Source of the DNA: Epiperipatus broadwayi
Lineage: Eukaryota; Onychophora; Udeonychophora; Euonychophora; Peripatidae
Direction of reading: 5' to 3'
Assembly: GCA_028023455.1 (NCBI GenBank)
Contig: JAQFVV010000206.1
Span: 1,657,361 to 1,721,360, forward strand
Length of the DNA stretch: 64,000 bases
Part shown: positions 1 through 13,033 of the stretch, in pieces
Position numbering within the stretch: position 1 is the stretch's first letter
How the letters are laid out: the number at the start of each line of letters is the position of its first letter
Notes under the pieces: generated by a model
Seen by the model: the letters and a program-made list of their open reading frames with translations, nothing else
Databases searched by the model: none
Told to the model about the DNA's origin: nothing
Program-made: the position numbers and the translations under genes

Positions 1-1085
1 TGTGATATCTAATAATGCAAGTCTATACTGATTTATTGATTATTATATTTTTAACCTTGTGAATGCATTAAAAAGTTGATTTAATTGCAAATGAGTCATA
101 TCCAAGTTGTTAAGTAAGCCAGTCATTTATCCTTTTTGTGGCATTGTAATAATAGGCGCCTCTAAAGTTGATCATTAATCTCATAGGGTGATCAATTTTA
201 TGTAATTTATCATTAGTGAACATTCTAGGGAGATTTCTGCCAATGGATAAACTTTAAAATATTTAGTTTTTGTGAAAGCACTGTTGCAAAATTTTCTAAG
301 GATTAATAAAATAAATTTATCTTTATTTTTAGATTATATGATTGTACCGGTTTAAAATTTAACTTATTGATTTGTATATTAATTTTGTGCAGGTACTATT
401 GTTTATCAAATAATACTAATCTGTTACCCTTATCCTCTTTTATACAAATAGTTTGGTTGTCTTGTAAGTAGCACTTGGTAGCATTTATATTTTTTTCCAG
501 GTATTATTCTTTGCTTTAATTGATTTATGTCTAACCACTTATGCAATTTGCCGAATAATCCTATCTATATGCAAGTTGTCTCATAATTTTGTTTCAATGT
601 CTATGATGACTTCCATTATAGGGTGATTTCTACTGCTGCCAATGAATCATGTTCCAAATTCTAAAATTGACTTAACATTATCAGGTGAAATGTTATTGGT
701 TAAGTTAACAAAGCTGTAAGTGGTAGGGTGATCTATTTTTATTTCTTGCTTTTTGCTAGGAATGTCAATTTTTTCATGTATTTGGATGTTAACTTTTCTG
801 CATTTTCAGAGCTCTTTTGCATCCTTTAATAACATTATTAAGCAGAAGCTTTTGTAATTGAGCTAGAATTTTGTCATGGTTGTGAATTGTGTTATTTATT
901 TGTACCTTACAGCAATTCGGAAAAATTTTATATTTTGAGCATATTTCCAGGAAATTAATCCTTTTGACTAGAATACTAAGCCTTTTGTTTATGATGAGAA
1001 TCCATGTTTTTTTTTTTGTAATTCTATTATATGTTTTAACTTTTTTTATGCAAATATAATTCATATTGAATGCTTGGAAATGCAA
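1..1085 (-). pseudogene. Penelope-like element, N-terminal and RT-finger part (broken)
   Basis: Read on the minus strand from 1085 leftwards, broken frames resemble the first half of a Penelope-like retroelement polyprotein. An N-terminal helical stretch contains RINFLEICSKYKIFPN and LLLNNVIKGCKRAL. Next comes FVNLTNNISPDNVKSILEFG, which fits the PLE 'VNLS..ELS..E...L..GLNF' motif. Then IKEDKGNRLVLFDKQ fits the RT-finger 'IKPADKG.AVV' motif. Last, KLHKIDHPMRLMINFRGAY fits the 'KIHK...P.RPIVS' motif near the left edge. The order along the minus strand is the order expected for PLEs. Several stops and frame changes show it is dead. The catalytic palm would lie beyond the left edge. The family call rests on recalled motifs; a protein search would settle it. 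Confidence 0.6.
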
Positions 1086-1879
1086 ACTACTAAGAAAAGT
1101 TTGAAAATGAAATTCTTATATGAAGCCAAAAATATCCTAAAATGGCATTCTTATACTCTTAATATAGTATACTAAGAATACTTTCAATATCTTTATAATG
1201 ATATCATAATTATAGCAATACAACCATAAAGTGTAGGCAAATAGTGGAATATAAAGAAAATGCAAATAATATATAAATAATTAAGTTTATATGACTCACT
1301 TTTTAGAGAGGGGGAACAGAATTCTTTTTTGATTATGCCTACTAGTGGCATAATATTTAGTATCATGTTAAAGAGTATCAAAACAAAAATTGTCCCACAA
1401 TATTTCCAACTTATACCTGGAATTATATACATGAGATACATCAACCACATTTTTTATCTATACTCCTGAGCCTTAAATCAATAATATAAAACATGAGCCA
1501 GCACAAAAAGTTTTACTGACATTGATCATCTAGCATGAAGACCACCTTAAAGGAATAAAATTTCTTAACTTGTATATTCATAAAGACAGTGACCAACTAA
1601 ACTACAAAATGATAATAAAATACATCCAGGTTTGAGATATAATATGTCCAGAATCTTTAACCCAGTTCATGTAAATTTGTAGGTCTGAAAGCATTTCTAC
1701 ATAAAAACTTCAGTTTGTGAAAACTTGAATCAGATTGCAATTCTAATTAATATTCACAATTATAACAAAGACTTGTGCCACTTTAGATATAAATACATGA
1801 TGCTCAATAATAATGTTAATAGATTTTATACCAAAATCAATTCTAGAATATATACCAACCAATCTGAAACTCTGGATAT

Positions 1880-2229
1880 GTTTATCCTCCATTCCCACTG
1901 TGCTCAGAACTATAAACAACATTTAATCAGAATCATACAGAATCAGCCTCTGCATTCCACTAACAACAAAGACAATCTCCCTCACTGAGCAGATTTCCCA
2001 AATCATGTATAATATTTCTTGCAATCACCCTAATTGCAATGTGGTTTATTTCAGAAAATATTGTGCTAGTCTGATAGTAAGAGTCGCCCAGCACCAATAT
2101 TTATATAAAAGAGCCAAGAACAACTCTGACTATAAATCCATATCTATAAATCATGAAAACAAACTTTGCCATACCTTTGAACCTATATCAGTTAGTATGG
2201 ATGTAAAATGTAAGATAAAAGAAGGTTGA
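1880..2229 (+). pseudogene. PLE thumb and GIY-YIG endonuclease remnant
   Basis: Broken + frames give LPFIPTV, then EQISQIMYNISC, then NVVYFRKYCASLIVRVAQHQ, then KLCHTFEP. They follow the order of the better copy at 18.7-19.1 kb (LPYIPSIARK, SDQIAQAVYKISC, VTYYGETHANVTTRTSQHH, GHVFEP). In PLEs the GIY-YIG domain is the nickase that primes target-site reverse transcription. Here the catalytic glycine and tyrosine signature is degraded and a frameshift separates the thumb from the nuclease part, so it is inactive. Confidence 0.65.
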
Positions 2230-2360
2230 CATATTACAAAAATGATAATGCCATAAACAAAAAAGAATTCTGTTTTCCTCTCTCTAAAAAGTGGGTCATA
2301 TAAACCTACTTATTTACAAATTTATAAAATTAAAAAACTTTTCTTAGACAATTGTAAATT

Positions 2361-2548
2361 ATATGCACTGACTTACTCTCATAAGAAAAACTATAATTGT
2401 GTGAATATTGTATCAAAGTTGAGCACTTTCGAGGGTGTTAAATGTCCTCTTACTCATAAAAACACTTAATGCCCTTGAAAGTGCTTAGCTTCAATAATAT
2501 TTTTCATGCAATTATAGTTTTTCTTATGAGAGCATGTCAGTGCATATA
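2361..2548. repeat. Hairpin with eroded hammerhead-like arms
   Basis: Arms beginning ATATGCACTGAC and ending GTCAGTGCATAT fold back on each other. Near the centre both strands carry GAAAGTGCT followed by C or T: minus strand at 2421-2430, plus strand at 2476-2486. This matches the hammerhead 3' core (GAA, two-base-pair stem III AG-TG-CT, cleavable base). On the minus strand a GAGG/CCTC stem precedes it, but the CTGATGA box is altered to a form like ATGAGTA. I call it a decayed PLE hammerhead repeat, inserted within the right arm of the flanking element. Confidence 0.4.
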
Positions 2549-2699
2549 TTTATAATTTATAATTTATTTACATATTCTTCACATCACACCATTTGGTCAC
2601 ATTTTATGGCTGTGTAGCTATTATTATGATATCATTATAAAGATATCAAAAACATGTTCAGCCTGGTCTGTCACATGTGTGGACACACCTTTGTTCAAG

Positions 2700-3330
2700 A
2701 TAAATTTCAGCACCCCTAGTCTCATGAACAGAGCTGGCCAGAGTGAATTGCAATGGTACACAACCTTACTTTTATCAAGGCCCCAAATCTGCTTGATCTG
2801 TGACTTTTGTAAAAATTAAAACATTTTATCATATGCTAAATGAAATTACATTTCCTTTTTTTTTTGTTTCCTTAATTTATAAGTCCTACAATGATTATTA
2901 TATGTGAAGTAATACATTGTAAATTGAGTAATATGTAGTAATGCAGATTTTTTAGTTATGTTGTTTACTTAAATGTTTCTGAATGTTCTGGCCATGTTAA
3001 TGTGAAATCAACTCTTCATTAGCATTTTTATGTATTGCATTAGAATATGCAAAAAATAATATTAAAATTAGGATATTATTAATGAATTCATAATAAAACA
3101 TAGAAGAAAAATATTTTTTTGCAATATATGTATTCTATTTTGTTTTCTCAAATATTGATTCAATAAAATTGCACAAAATCATATTTATAATAAATAAGCA
3201 ATTATTTATATATTAGAAGTACTAATATGTGCAATTTTAATATATCTATTTTTGCAAATAAACTTTTAAAAAAAAACTGCTAAAGGTTTTTATCATGAGG
3301 AAAAGACTCCCCTCCCTTCATGAAATAAAA
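2700..3330. repeat. Dispersed repeat of unknown class, copy 1
   Basis: This stretch aligns over several hundred bases with 14240-15015. Shared segments include GATCTGTGACTTTTGT/GATCTGCCTTTTGC, TGATTATTATATGTGAAGTAAT/TGACTATGATATGAGAAGTAAT and CTCAAATATTGATYCAATAAAA. Both end in a short C-rich block about 20-25 bases long (CTCCCCTCCCTTCATGAAA here). No coding capacity was seen. Confidence 0.55.
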
Positions 3331-4640
3331 TTATTTAATTAAAACAATGAATTCTATATAATTTTGTTTAACAAAATACACAATAGAATATGTGTATTAA
3401 AAAAATTATAATTATTTATATTTTTACCTTTTTATTTACATAATAACTCTCCTGATTTTGATGGTCATAATGTGATAAATAGCAAACCAATATTAATTAT
3501 ATCTTGTTTTTTATTTTGTGTCATTCGGAATCTCAATAATAGAATAATTTTTTGAATGCTTTTTATTTCAGTTTAAAATCTTAGTCATGTGGTATAGTTA
3601 GATATCTAGGAATTTTAAAGATTTACCTTACATTTACTTAAGGGAAGAAATTTTCACACATTATTTATTCATAAAATTTTAGAATTATACCATGTCTTGC
3701 AGTTTCTTTTGTTTAATGATAAATTATAATAAGAAAAAAATCAAGCAATTGGATTCTTCTGCACTTTCCCAATCAAATGGTTACAAGTTAAGTTGTATAG
3801 GTGTTATAATAATGCCATGTTAATGAAATGCAACAATATCTTTATTAAAAGTTGTTTTTAACTAATTCCCTTAGCAATAACTTGATAAAAATATGTTTTA
3901 AAAATCCAACCTTTCACAAATAACTTGTTTGCATTTTCTATTAACAAAAATAGCCTCTCTTGTTTTTGTTCAATAATAAAATACACTACTTTATTATGAT
4001 ATATATATAATTAAATCATATTATGTATATTATACTTTATTATATAGCTGGATAATTAAGATTTAGCCAGAATTTATTTAAAAGAAAAATTTTAAATGTT
4101 CATACTTAGATTGTTTATTCAATAAATTTTTAGAAGTCATTAAAACATTTTGTGTTTTATTTTTATTTGTTCATGGATTATAACATGAAATTTGTTAAGA
4201 ATTAAATACTTTGTTTTGCTTAGATTTGCATTGTGATATGGATTATGGATCAATTAGGAATTTTTAGCTAAAGAACAATTAAAAAGTGAATACTGCATTT
4301 AAAGAAAAAGATAATATCATTATTAAAAATAATAAAAGTTATTTAGTAAAACATGTAAAAAGATAAGACAGGATAATAATAACAACAAAGAGAAAGATAA
4401 CAGCATCAAACCCATACCTGACATTTCAGAGGCAGAAACTCTACTAGTACTCCCAAATGAATAATACATTTAAACTTGTAAAACATTATTGATAAAGATA
4501 ATTTTATCATATGCAGAATTACTATAATTATAAGGCAATATTTTTAAAATAAATTTTATTTTTAAATAAATTATTAATAATAATATGTTTCTTTTTATAT
4601 AAATTAGGATATTTAAATAAAAATGATTAGGAAATCTAAA
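3331..4640. other. Intron, AT-rich, nothing recognised
   Basis: No exon-like open frame with splice sites and no recognisable element was seen. Confidence 0.5.
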
Positions 4641-5200
4641 CATTTTTATTTATATATAAATTTTATTAATTATAGTCACGATAAGGCATCAGCCTGTTTG
4701 GTTTTGTGCAATGGTACAATATATATTAAATATATTTTGAGACTAGAGCAACTGCCACAATAAGTTTAAGTAAAGAGACATTCCTCTTATGTTTAAACAA
4801 TAAATATTAAAAATCAGAATGTGGTTTTCAAAATAAAGTGATATGAAAAATAAACATTTACATATAAGTTTTATTAGTTATCACAACAAAATGGCATTGG
4901 TCTGGTCGGTTTGGCATAATAATAGGAATATATATGTAGTATATTTTGAGCTTGTGCCTAGAAATTTGAAGCTCAGGTAATTGTCACAAATGAGTTTAAG
5001 TAAAGAAGTATTCCTCTTATATTTAAAAAAAAAATATTTACACCCAGAACACATTTGTAATGATGAAATGATTCAAAAATATAAACAATCTTATTTACAT
5101 ATAAATTTTATCAATTATTTTGATGTCCTAGTAATGAACTGCACGCAGCAGCTCTGTGTTCAGTATAATATATTGAGAGATATAAGAATTCCATTTTAGG
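4641..5200. repeat. Degenerate tandem repeat, about 210-240 bp period, 2.5 copies
   Basis: Three successive units share the phrases ATTTAYATATAARTTTTAT (about 4648, 4856 and 5093), GAGTTTAAGTAAAGA-like text and ATTCCTCTTATRTTTAAA. The last unit is partial. Drift between units is considerable, so the array is old. Confidence 0.5.
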
Positions 5201-5997
5201 CTGTTCTTATTTCTTCCTTCTTATAAGAATTTTATTTTAAAGCTTTTCTTATTTTGCACTTCCAATCATTTTTAATATGAAATTTCAACTTGTTATTCAT
5301 AGTGAATATGGATATGTTCACCCACCTATATTGGGTGTGTCATACATATTTTCATCATGTGCATATCTATAGACAAATATATATAAGAAATTTCAAATTT
5401 TGTGCTAGGTATATACACAATAGAGACCAAGTAGAACAATCAATCATGAAAATACTTAATTGTAACTGCAAAAATGTACAATTTCCTTTAGGAAAACAAA
5501 TTAGTATTTTTCTTTTTAAATTTCCACTATTTGATTGAGGATTCTTTCAAGATTTTCATGTCATTTTCAAAATGTATTTACTACAGAACAATCATAATGT
5601 TCTTTAATTAATATTTTAGAATTTGCTAAAATAAAAGAAGACGTGATTTATTATGATTCAGAGTATAAAATAAACTGATGTTCCAATGGCATTAAAATTA
5701 TAAAATTCTGAAATATTAATTAAAATAGCATTATATATGATTAAAATTTGACTATTAGACAGCTTTTTGAAATAAGTTTTAAATAACATAAAACTAGTGA
5801 AAATATTAAGTGATTATTTAAGATCTCAAAGAAAAAATAACAGTTATTATAACAAAATAAATTTGTATATTTCTACAATTATAATTATTTATCTCAATAC
5901 TTTACTAATCTGCTTAACTTATATGTATATATGTGAATTTACATGCTGTATGCATGCATAAAAACATATAGTGTGATTTGACTTTTTAAGAATATAT
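5201..5997. other. Intron, nothing recognised
   Basis: No exon, RNA gene or repeat boundary could be supported here. Confidence 0.45.
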
Positions 5998-7130
5998 GAT
6001 TTCATGAAGTTGGGACTCTTGATCCTAATGAGGATGCTTCTATTGTTCAATTTTTTAAAAATAAAGGAAAAAGACAAGATTATATTAATCATGATGTAAT
6101 ATTATTCTTATTCACTACAGCAAGGATATTGTTGAATAGGTTGCTTCCAGTCTGAAATGAATGGTTACTCACTAGCATTATATTTATGTTTTTGTTATCA
6201 GGAAAAATGTCAAGAAAAAAAAGTATATGGCTTTTATTGATTTGGTCAAAATATAATTCTATCAATTGAACAGATCTACTGTATTGTTTGAAGTTGATTG
6301 GTTGTTCATCAGAGCTTATTAATATTTCACAGGTTCTGCGTGGTAGAATGAGAGGGAATGTAAATTCTGAGTCATTTAAAATAAAAACTGGTGTTAAACA
6401 AGGAAATGTACTTATTCCATCATTGCTTTTGATTTTTATCACAGTGGTGTTTATAATTGTTTATGGGTAACTTAATGAAATAGGAATGAAAATACGAAAC
6501 AAGTTTGATGATGGAATTTTTAGTTTGATTCTGGATGTATAGTATTGCTGATGATTATGCTGTGTTTGGCAATTCAAAAGAGAATCTTCTGGCTATATTT
6601 AATGTTTTGAGCACATGGTTTAATAATTAATCTTCATAAACTCAAATTCTTTATTATTGAGTGATAAAATAAAAGTCTTTGGCAACATTTAGCTTGGATA
6701 GTTATCAATTTGTGATTGAAAATTAATTTAAATATCATGGCGGTTTTATAAGTAGAAAGACAAACTTGAATCCTAAGATGCTACACAGATTCCAATGTAC
6801 TACTGCTGCTTTAAATGAGTTAAAAAATAAGGTACCGTAATTAAAGTAGCTCTATGTAGGGCTATTATTTTACTAATTTATCATATGGAAGTGAGACTTA
6901 GACACTCTGTCAATGTAACATAAAGTAATTAAATAAGTTTCATTTAAGGAGCTTCATAAAAATTTAAAAATACAATGGCAAGATCATAAAAACAATCAGT
7001 ATGTTTTTTAACTTGCTAATCTTTAAAGGAGAATCATCTTTACAGTACTCGCATGTTTCCGATTTGGAAAATATTATCTCTCACTAGATTGGGATCAACT
7101 ACAAAAATAATTGATTAGATATGTATGTGT
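5998..7130 (+). pseudogene. Non-LTR retrotransposon reverse transcriptase remnant (LINE)
   Basis: Translations in shifting + frames follow a LINE RT in order. ARILLNRLLP lies near 6120. FIDLVKI-like text is followed by LKLIGCSSELINISQVLRG, then KIKTGVKQGNVLIPSLL near 6390-6430, which fits the conserved 'GVKQGC.LAP.LF' motif. ADDYAVFGNSKENL near 6550 fits the catalytic 'ADD' box. FKYHGGFISRKTNLNPKM fits 'F.YLGS.IS', and LKIQWQDHKNNQ fits the C-terminal 'ILKIKWQD' motif. Stops and frameshifts occur throughout, so it is dead. A minus-strand open frame over 6089-6442 is only its shadow. The clade is unresolved. Confidence 0.75.
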
Positions 7131-7481
7131 ATGCATCCATAGATACATATGTAAAATTAAATAAATCACTGTAGAAAAAACTTTCTCTAGAATTCCTCCA
7201 TATTATTTAATAATAGTTTTATTTACTTTTATTTTGAAATACAGAAAAATGATTGTTAATGTATGAATTTAGATTACTGTATATACAAATGTCTGAAAAG
7301 TCATAATATACTGCATTTTCAAAAGTTATCCATATAATTATTAAGTATAATCAGTTTTTATCGATTAGTAGATAACATTCACCATGTCAATGTTAGAGGT
7401 CAGCACAGATACATTTTCGTTCATTTTTAACCCTTTAAACATCACATGATCACTATTTCCCATGCTTGCTCATAACTTGTT

Positions 7482-7602
7482 AAAATAGGCAAAACTCTCT
7501 CCATTGGATGAGTAGGCACTAGATAGTGATTTTATGCACAAGCCTTCTGGCATCCATTGATTACTCTGTCTTGCTTTGAGTGGCACTACTGTATGAAGAG
7601 AG
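7482..7602. repeat. MITE-like repeat with TAGGCAAAACTCTC ends
   Basis: Terminal inverted repeats TAGGCAAAACTCTC and GAGAGTTTTGCCTA enclose text shared with 39.1-39.6 and 49.4-49.6 kb (GGATGAGTAGGCACTAGATAG, CACAAGCCTTCTGGCATCCA). This copy lacks the hammerhead part that the other copies retain. It is most likely an internally deleted member of that family. Confidence 0.65.
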
Positions 7603-7922
7603 TTTTGCCTATTTTTCGTTCATTTTTATTAAGAAATATTTGCTAAAAGATATTATCTGAGACAATTCTTTATGTTTTACTGTTTGTTGATCTGCCACAT
7701 TGACCATTCTGTTATCTCCGAGTTTTAATAAATATCATCAAACTTTATATCTTAGTTCTTTATATGATATTTATTGTATTAATTGTATGTGTGTATATAT
7801 ATTATTTGGAAAAAAACAATAATTTACATATATGTATATATATTTTTCATGGAAAAATAAATAGTATTTATTATTTTTCTATAAATACGTGTCATCATTT
7901 TATGTGTTAATTTTTTTTATAG

Positions 7923-8012
7923 ACGCTACTTCACTTTTTAGACAGATTAGAGAGCAAAAATATGGCAAGTTATGCAACGGGTCTTGAATTTGTTTTCAAA
8001 GAATTTGAAAAG
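7923..8012 (+). CDS. CACNA2D: Calcium-channel alpha2/delta subunit, VWA-domain exon (90 bp)
   Basis: This internal exon encodes 30 residues and is phase 0 at both ends. The acceptor is a T-rich tract ending TTTATAG; the donor is GTAAGA. The peptide includes LHFLDRLESKNMASY and ATGLEFVFKEFEK, which fits the alpha2/delta VWA segment '..L...L...GI.NY..GLE.AF..F'. It lies just before the strand that carries the metal-site aspartate. Alpha2/delta is an extracellular, membrane-anchored auxiliary subunit that promotes surface trafficking of voltage-gated calcium channels. The ATG inside the exon is a normal methionine codon, not a start. The next exon (16028) continues in frame after an 8.0-kb intron. 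The paralogue class (alpha2/delta-1/2 or -3/4) is not resolvable from this piece. Confidence 0.85.
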
Positions 8013-8079
8013 GTAAGAAACATACAAAGTAAATTTTGTTTAATAATCATGCCTTTATTATATAAAATAACACGTCAGT

Positions 8080-11000
8080 ATAAAAGGTTGTTTACTTATA
8101 TATATATTCTAACCTCCCCCATCGCTCGTCCGTCCTCCAAAATTTATATATATTCCGGATTCTAGCTCAGTTAACAACTAAATAAATGAAATTTTCAGCA
8201 TTAATTAAAATAATTACTAGCTCTAATCTTTAAAATACAAATACGGTTATATTTTTAAAATGAATTAACAAATATTTACTATTTTCATGAGACATGGAGT
8301 GACGATACGGGGAACGAGATAGACTACATTGAGATATTATCCACATGATACTATCTCAATGGCATAGGAACACTATTCCCCCTTTTTACTATACCAAATA
8401 ACTAACTTATAGTATTCTTACGACTTTCTAAGCTCTATTCACTACGATTAAAATAATAATCATGTCTTAATATTCTTTATAATAAGAATCTAGCTCAATT
8501 AAATAAAAATGAAGAAAATAAATAAAATGAAATAGAATCTCAGGTTCATAAATTGTATTCTAACTGATTTAAAATTACGGTAGTAAACTATGAAAAGGGA
8601 ATTTTATGTCATAATTCACTACGCAGCAATTAACAATAATAAATAATAATAATAATAACAATAATAGTATAACATAATCTTATTTCTTCCGAAATGAAAT
8701 AAATAAATCCGTACGTGGTAGTATTTTAATAATCTGACAACAGAATACGTGTGGCAACATTAGCATATAATTTAATTTAATATTGTGGCAACCAACTTAT
8801 GACCAATAAATAATATAAAATTATGATCTTTTAATTTTAACATACCAATAAATTCTCAAAATTATTAGAACACTTTTATGTTTACCTTTTGTGCAAAAAC
8901 TATATGTCTGTTTCAATTATAAGTGTATTGTGATATCATGCATCCATGTGGAGAAATAACAACGAGGACACAAAACTTTAAAATAAATTTACAACAAAGT
9001 TTATTAATAACATAAACAAATAACAATATTTTACATTATGTACATTGGATATCCTTACTCTCCTATCACAAATTAGTTTTACTAGTTTATAAAAATGAAA
9101 TGAAAATCAAACTTCTATTTATTTTTCCTAGTTAACTCTTATCTTTCAATGCTTAAGAAAATATAGTATTATTATTATTGGATTTCTTATCATGGTTAGC
9201 TTGTTACAAAATGTATTTCTTGTATAATTATCGTTAACACTTTGTATCCCTACTATTATTAAATTTATATTTTTACAAAATTTACATTCTTAGTAAACAT
9301 TCTACAAAACAATAAAATTCTAGTTTTATATTAGTTGTATGGAATCCTACAGATTCAAAAAAAAACATTCTTATACATTCGGTATTAAGTTTTATTGTTC
9401 ATTATCCGATGTTTATTAATCTAATATACTCATTCAAGCCTTACTTCGGATGATAATTACAACTATTAACATACCATGCACAAATATATGTCTATTACAC
9501 ATTATTGAATTATTTTCTTAATAAATATGCAATATTTATTTTCCAAAATATTATTTAAAACATTAAAATTTCATTATCACTTTTAAAATAAAAACTTTGT
9601 TTAGATTTCTCTTTGTTAAAATCTTATATTCATTTCCGAATTAATTTTAAACTGTATCATATGATTCTTTCTCTCTTTATGATATTTTGTACTTTTACTT
9701 TTAAAATTACACAATTCTATACATTCCAGTAAATAACTATTCTCACATAAACGATAACATATCTTCAATTCTATTTTATTCATTATTTCTTTGAGAATAT
9801 CTTTCTGACGATGCAGATTCACGAAACACGGATAGCGAAGATAGATGCATAGGATCAAAATATAACTAGAATATTACTCGTCATAAACCTTTACAATAAT
9901 GGCACAGTGAATTTAAAAGACACTATAGAGGAGTGACCTTTATCTGTCTACCAACCTCTATTATAGGAGTGATGCTAAAGCTATTTCTTCAGCTTTATAA
10001 TAACATCAAAAAGTTTAAAGATACGCAAAAACACTGTCCAAACTATGTGTTCAGTCATAGGACTTAGTTAACTATACTGAAATCACACAAACTAAATACG
10101 ATCCAAATACTTTATTTTTCCTATTTCTTAACAAAACATCATCTTGGTTTCCTCTTCACTAGTACTACCAAGTCACTATCCGATCTTATTTCTCAAGATT
10201 TTTCAATACGGTACATCGACAAATACCTATCTACATTTCTAACAATAATAAAATTCATTTATTTCAAAACTATTCCGCTGTTCTCTAAGAAAATCTTTTT
10301 ACTACTTTCCTCGTATATTTTATCATATACAAACTATTTTAAAATATCTGAATACTTTATTACATGAAAGTTCAAAAGAATCACACAATTGTTCTGGCAA
10401 ATTATATTATTAATTATACTTTAAATAACTTATTGCATGCATATTCAGAATTACTCCTATCTCATAATATGTTTTAATGTTGTATAAAATGTGTACATAT
10501 AAATTAAACTTTCACACATCATTCTTAATCAATCGATGATCTAAAAAAAAATACATTATGCATTATAAATAAATACCAAAATTACCAAACGATCTTTATC
10601 TTCTCGATCGCGTTCTGTAGGCTTCACCATCCCATTAATTCTTGTAGATATTAAAACTTCCATACATACATTTTATTTTTAAAACAATATTTCTATCATT
10701 CTATTAAGCTATTATATTTAATTTTTTTTTTATATTACTAAATTTATGTTTATATGTTTTCCCTAATCTCACATAGCATTTTATATTTAAAATAAATTAG
10801 TAAAAAATATTTAAACTATATTTACGGTACTTCTTCATTGAATTTGCTTGAAAATCGTTCATATTAAAGCTAAAAAAAAAAATATTATTTTATTTCTTCT
10901 TCAGTCACTTAATGTTCTATTTTACAGCAAAACAATTATTGTTCTGTTTAATAAATATTCATAGATGACAATCCTTGGTTTTCATAATCTTGAATATAAT

Positions 11001-12050
11001 TATTAATTCTTGATATCAATTCATCCTGTAAAGAAAAAAACATCTCCATATTCTCTTCTAGTATTGTCTGCTAATATTTTCCCGCGCGACTTTTACGATG
11101 CATCTTCTATGTACTTTTATTTAAATATTTAATAAAATTTTCTATTTCCATGGATCCATTTTCATCAAGTAATTTAATTTTATATTTTTAAAATCCAGCC
11201 TTTCCTCCATTGAATACGTTATAATATTTTTTAATTCCTTTTGGAGAGGATTTTCCGTTCTTTTCCATAAAATGCATAATAACTTTCATAATATTCTATT
11301 ACTTTTTTCTTTATTTAAAATCCTGGTACTACATTTTTGTAATGTCTCTTTTTTAAAATAAACCTTCTTTCTTCATTATACATTTACATAATTTTTCTTT
11401 ATAATAAAAACGCATATTAAATTTTTTCCATAGAGAAGAATAACAGAATAACTTCAAAGTAGCCTTATAAAATTGGTGCGTCATAATTTTTTCCTGACGG
11501 CAAGTAAGTTCTCTTTTAAGTTTTCATATAGCGTCCCAATTATATTTCTCTGAGTTATAATAATAATAAGTTTCTGGTTGAGCATAAATAAAGCTGTACT
11601 AAGGCACTTTCCAAATATTTTTTCTTTAGCAATATTTTTAGGTATTTTTTCCTGTACTTCCATTTTACTGTAGGGTTTTTGGTTAAACTTGAATAAAATA
11701 TCCTGGTAAGATAACTTTTAAAACTAGCAATCCATATAGAGGCAGTCAAAATATATTATATGTTACAAAAGAACTTTTAAAATAAATACAAAATTTTAAA
11801 TTTATATCACTTTTCTAGCTACGGTGTTATCAGCTAAAAAAAATATGTTACTTTCTCTTTCACTTACACATTACTTCTCCTCTCCCGCTTCGTCTAATTC
11901 TTATATTTTGTCTGCTAATTTACCTCCGTTGATTGGTTAATGACTTTTTAGCGCGAACAGATTTACACATTTTAGTTTTATAACATACTAGATTGTTAAA
12001 AATGAAGAGTTGATGACGTCATGTCTTAAAATATTATTTAGACTAGTATT
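8080..12050. other. Intronic tract with a strand-asymmetric composition, no gene identified
   Basis: Compared with its surroundings the + strand is richer in C and poorer in G. Short open frames occur on the minus strand (for example 9616-9858 and 11481-11749), but I recognise none of the products. A minus-strand phrase MVKPTERDREDKDRLVILV near 10560-10630 and a more GC-rich patch at 11870-12020 are the least random-looking parts. No terminal repeats were found. It could be an old inserted element or retrocopy read on the minus strand. Confidence 0.35.
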
Positions 12051-13033
12051 TTTAAATTCAATTATAGTTTTATAAAATCATTTAAGCTTTTAAAATAATT
12101 ATTAAAATAATATTTAACATTTAAACTTTTACTTTAATGATCGATGGCAATTATATTTAGTTTCAAATTCACAAACTTTATTATTATTTTAACAAGCATG
12201 TGTGTGAAGGTATATAATATACAGTCACGTGTTTACTACTTTTATCAAATGATTTTTTATTTACGTCTCGGTCTAAATTACCAAAACTGATATATTTTAT
12301 AAAAATTTGGAAAATAATTTAAAATGTTGAACTAAATATAATTCTCACCATCCCAAAGTCTATTTCAAAATATATTCTATTAATTTTGTCTATTAAATAT
12401 ATTTATAACACTACATATAGTATTTATTTAACTTATTAGTTTTAAAATATTATACTCAAATTATTAACATACTTTTAACTATTTATAGCTGTGTTATTTT
12501 ATATGGCCAGCTTTTACAACCATAAGCAAGGATGTAATTAAGCTTTATTTAACTGTTTTCTCTTAAAATAATCTATTACACTTTTATATACCAGGTATTT
12601 TCAGCTTTAAATTGTACTATAAAATCTAATTATCCTACTATTATTTATATATCATACAAATATAACTTAAAATTTAAAATTTTTTTAGTAATTGACCTTT
12701 CTACCTTATTATGACCTATAGATAAGGGCACAATATATATATATACAAATTAGATCTGTGATATTTTATTTGTCGTATTTTGCATATTTAAATTAAATTA
12801 ATGATATATATATATTTACATTTTATACATCAACTACATGATATAATTGCTCTAAATTTTTTCCAAATACCTGAATTGTTTGTTCCAGATGTTCAAACTA
12901 TCTTGATAACTGAAAGATAGATACAAATATATTAAATAAATAAAATAGATTTTTCTAATTATTTTTTATAGATTATATGTTTTATGGAATAGCAGGGAAT
13001 CGTAATTGGAAACATGGTGATCTGTAGTGAAAA
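12051..13033. other. Intron, nothing recognised
   Basis: Only AT-rich sequence and short TA runs were seen. Confidence 0.45.

Larger units (their letters stand above)
1187..2647. mobile_element. Penelope-like element remnant with inverted terminal arms
   Basis: The left arm (about 1187-1350) is an inverted copy of the right arm (about 2250-2336 plus 2549-2647). Shared text includes ATGATATCATTATAAAGATAT at the outer ends and the AGAATTCTGTT block next to the CTCTCTAAAAAGTG block inside. Between the arms on + lies a GIY-YIG remnant. The right arm is interrupted by a separate hairpin at 2361-2548 that the left arm lacks. Because the left arm also sits just upstream of the minus-strand PLE start at 1085, the arms behave like PLE pseudo-LTRs in inverted orientation. 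Confidence 0.6.

Noticed and set aside
1193-1450. 85-codon minus-strand open frame
   Set aside because: It lies in the inverted terminal arm of a PLE remnant and shows no protein motif.
6089-6442. 117-codon minus-strand open frame
   Set aside because: Antisense shadow of the LINE reverse transcriptase remnant on the plus strand.
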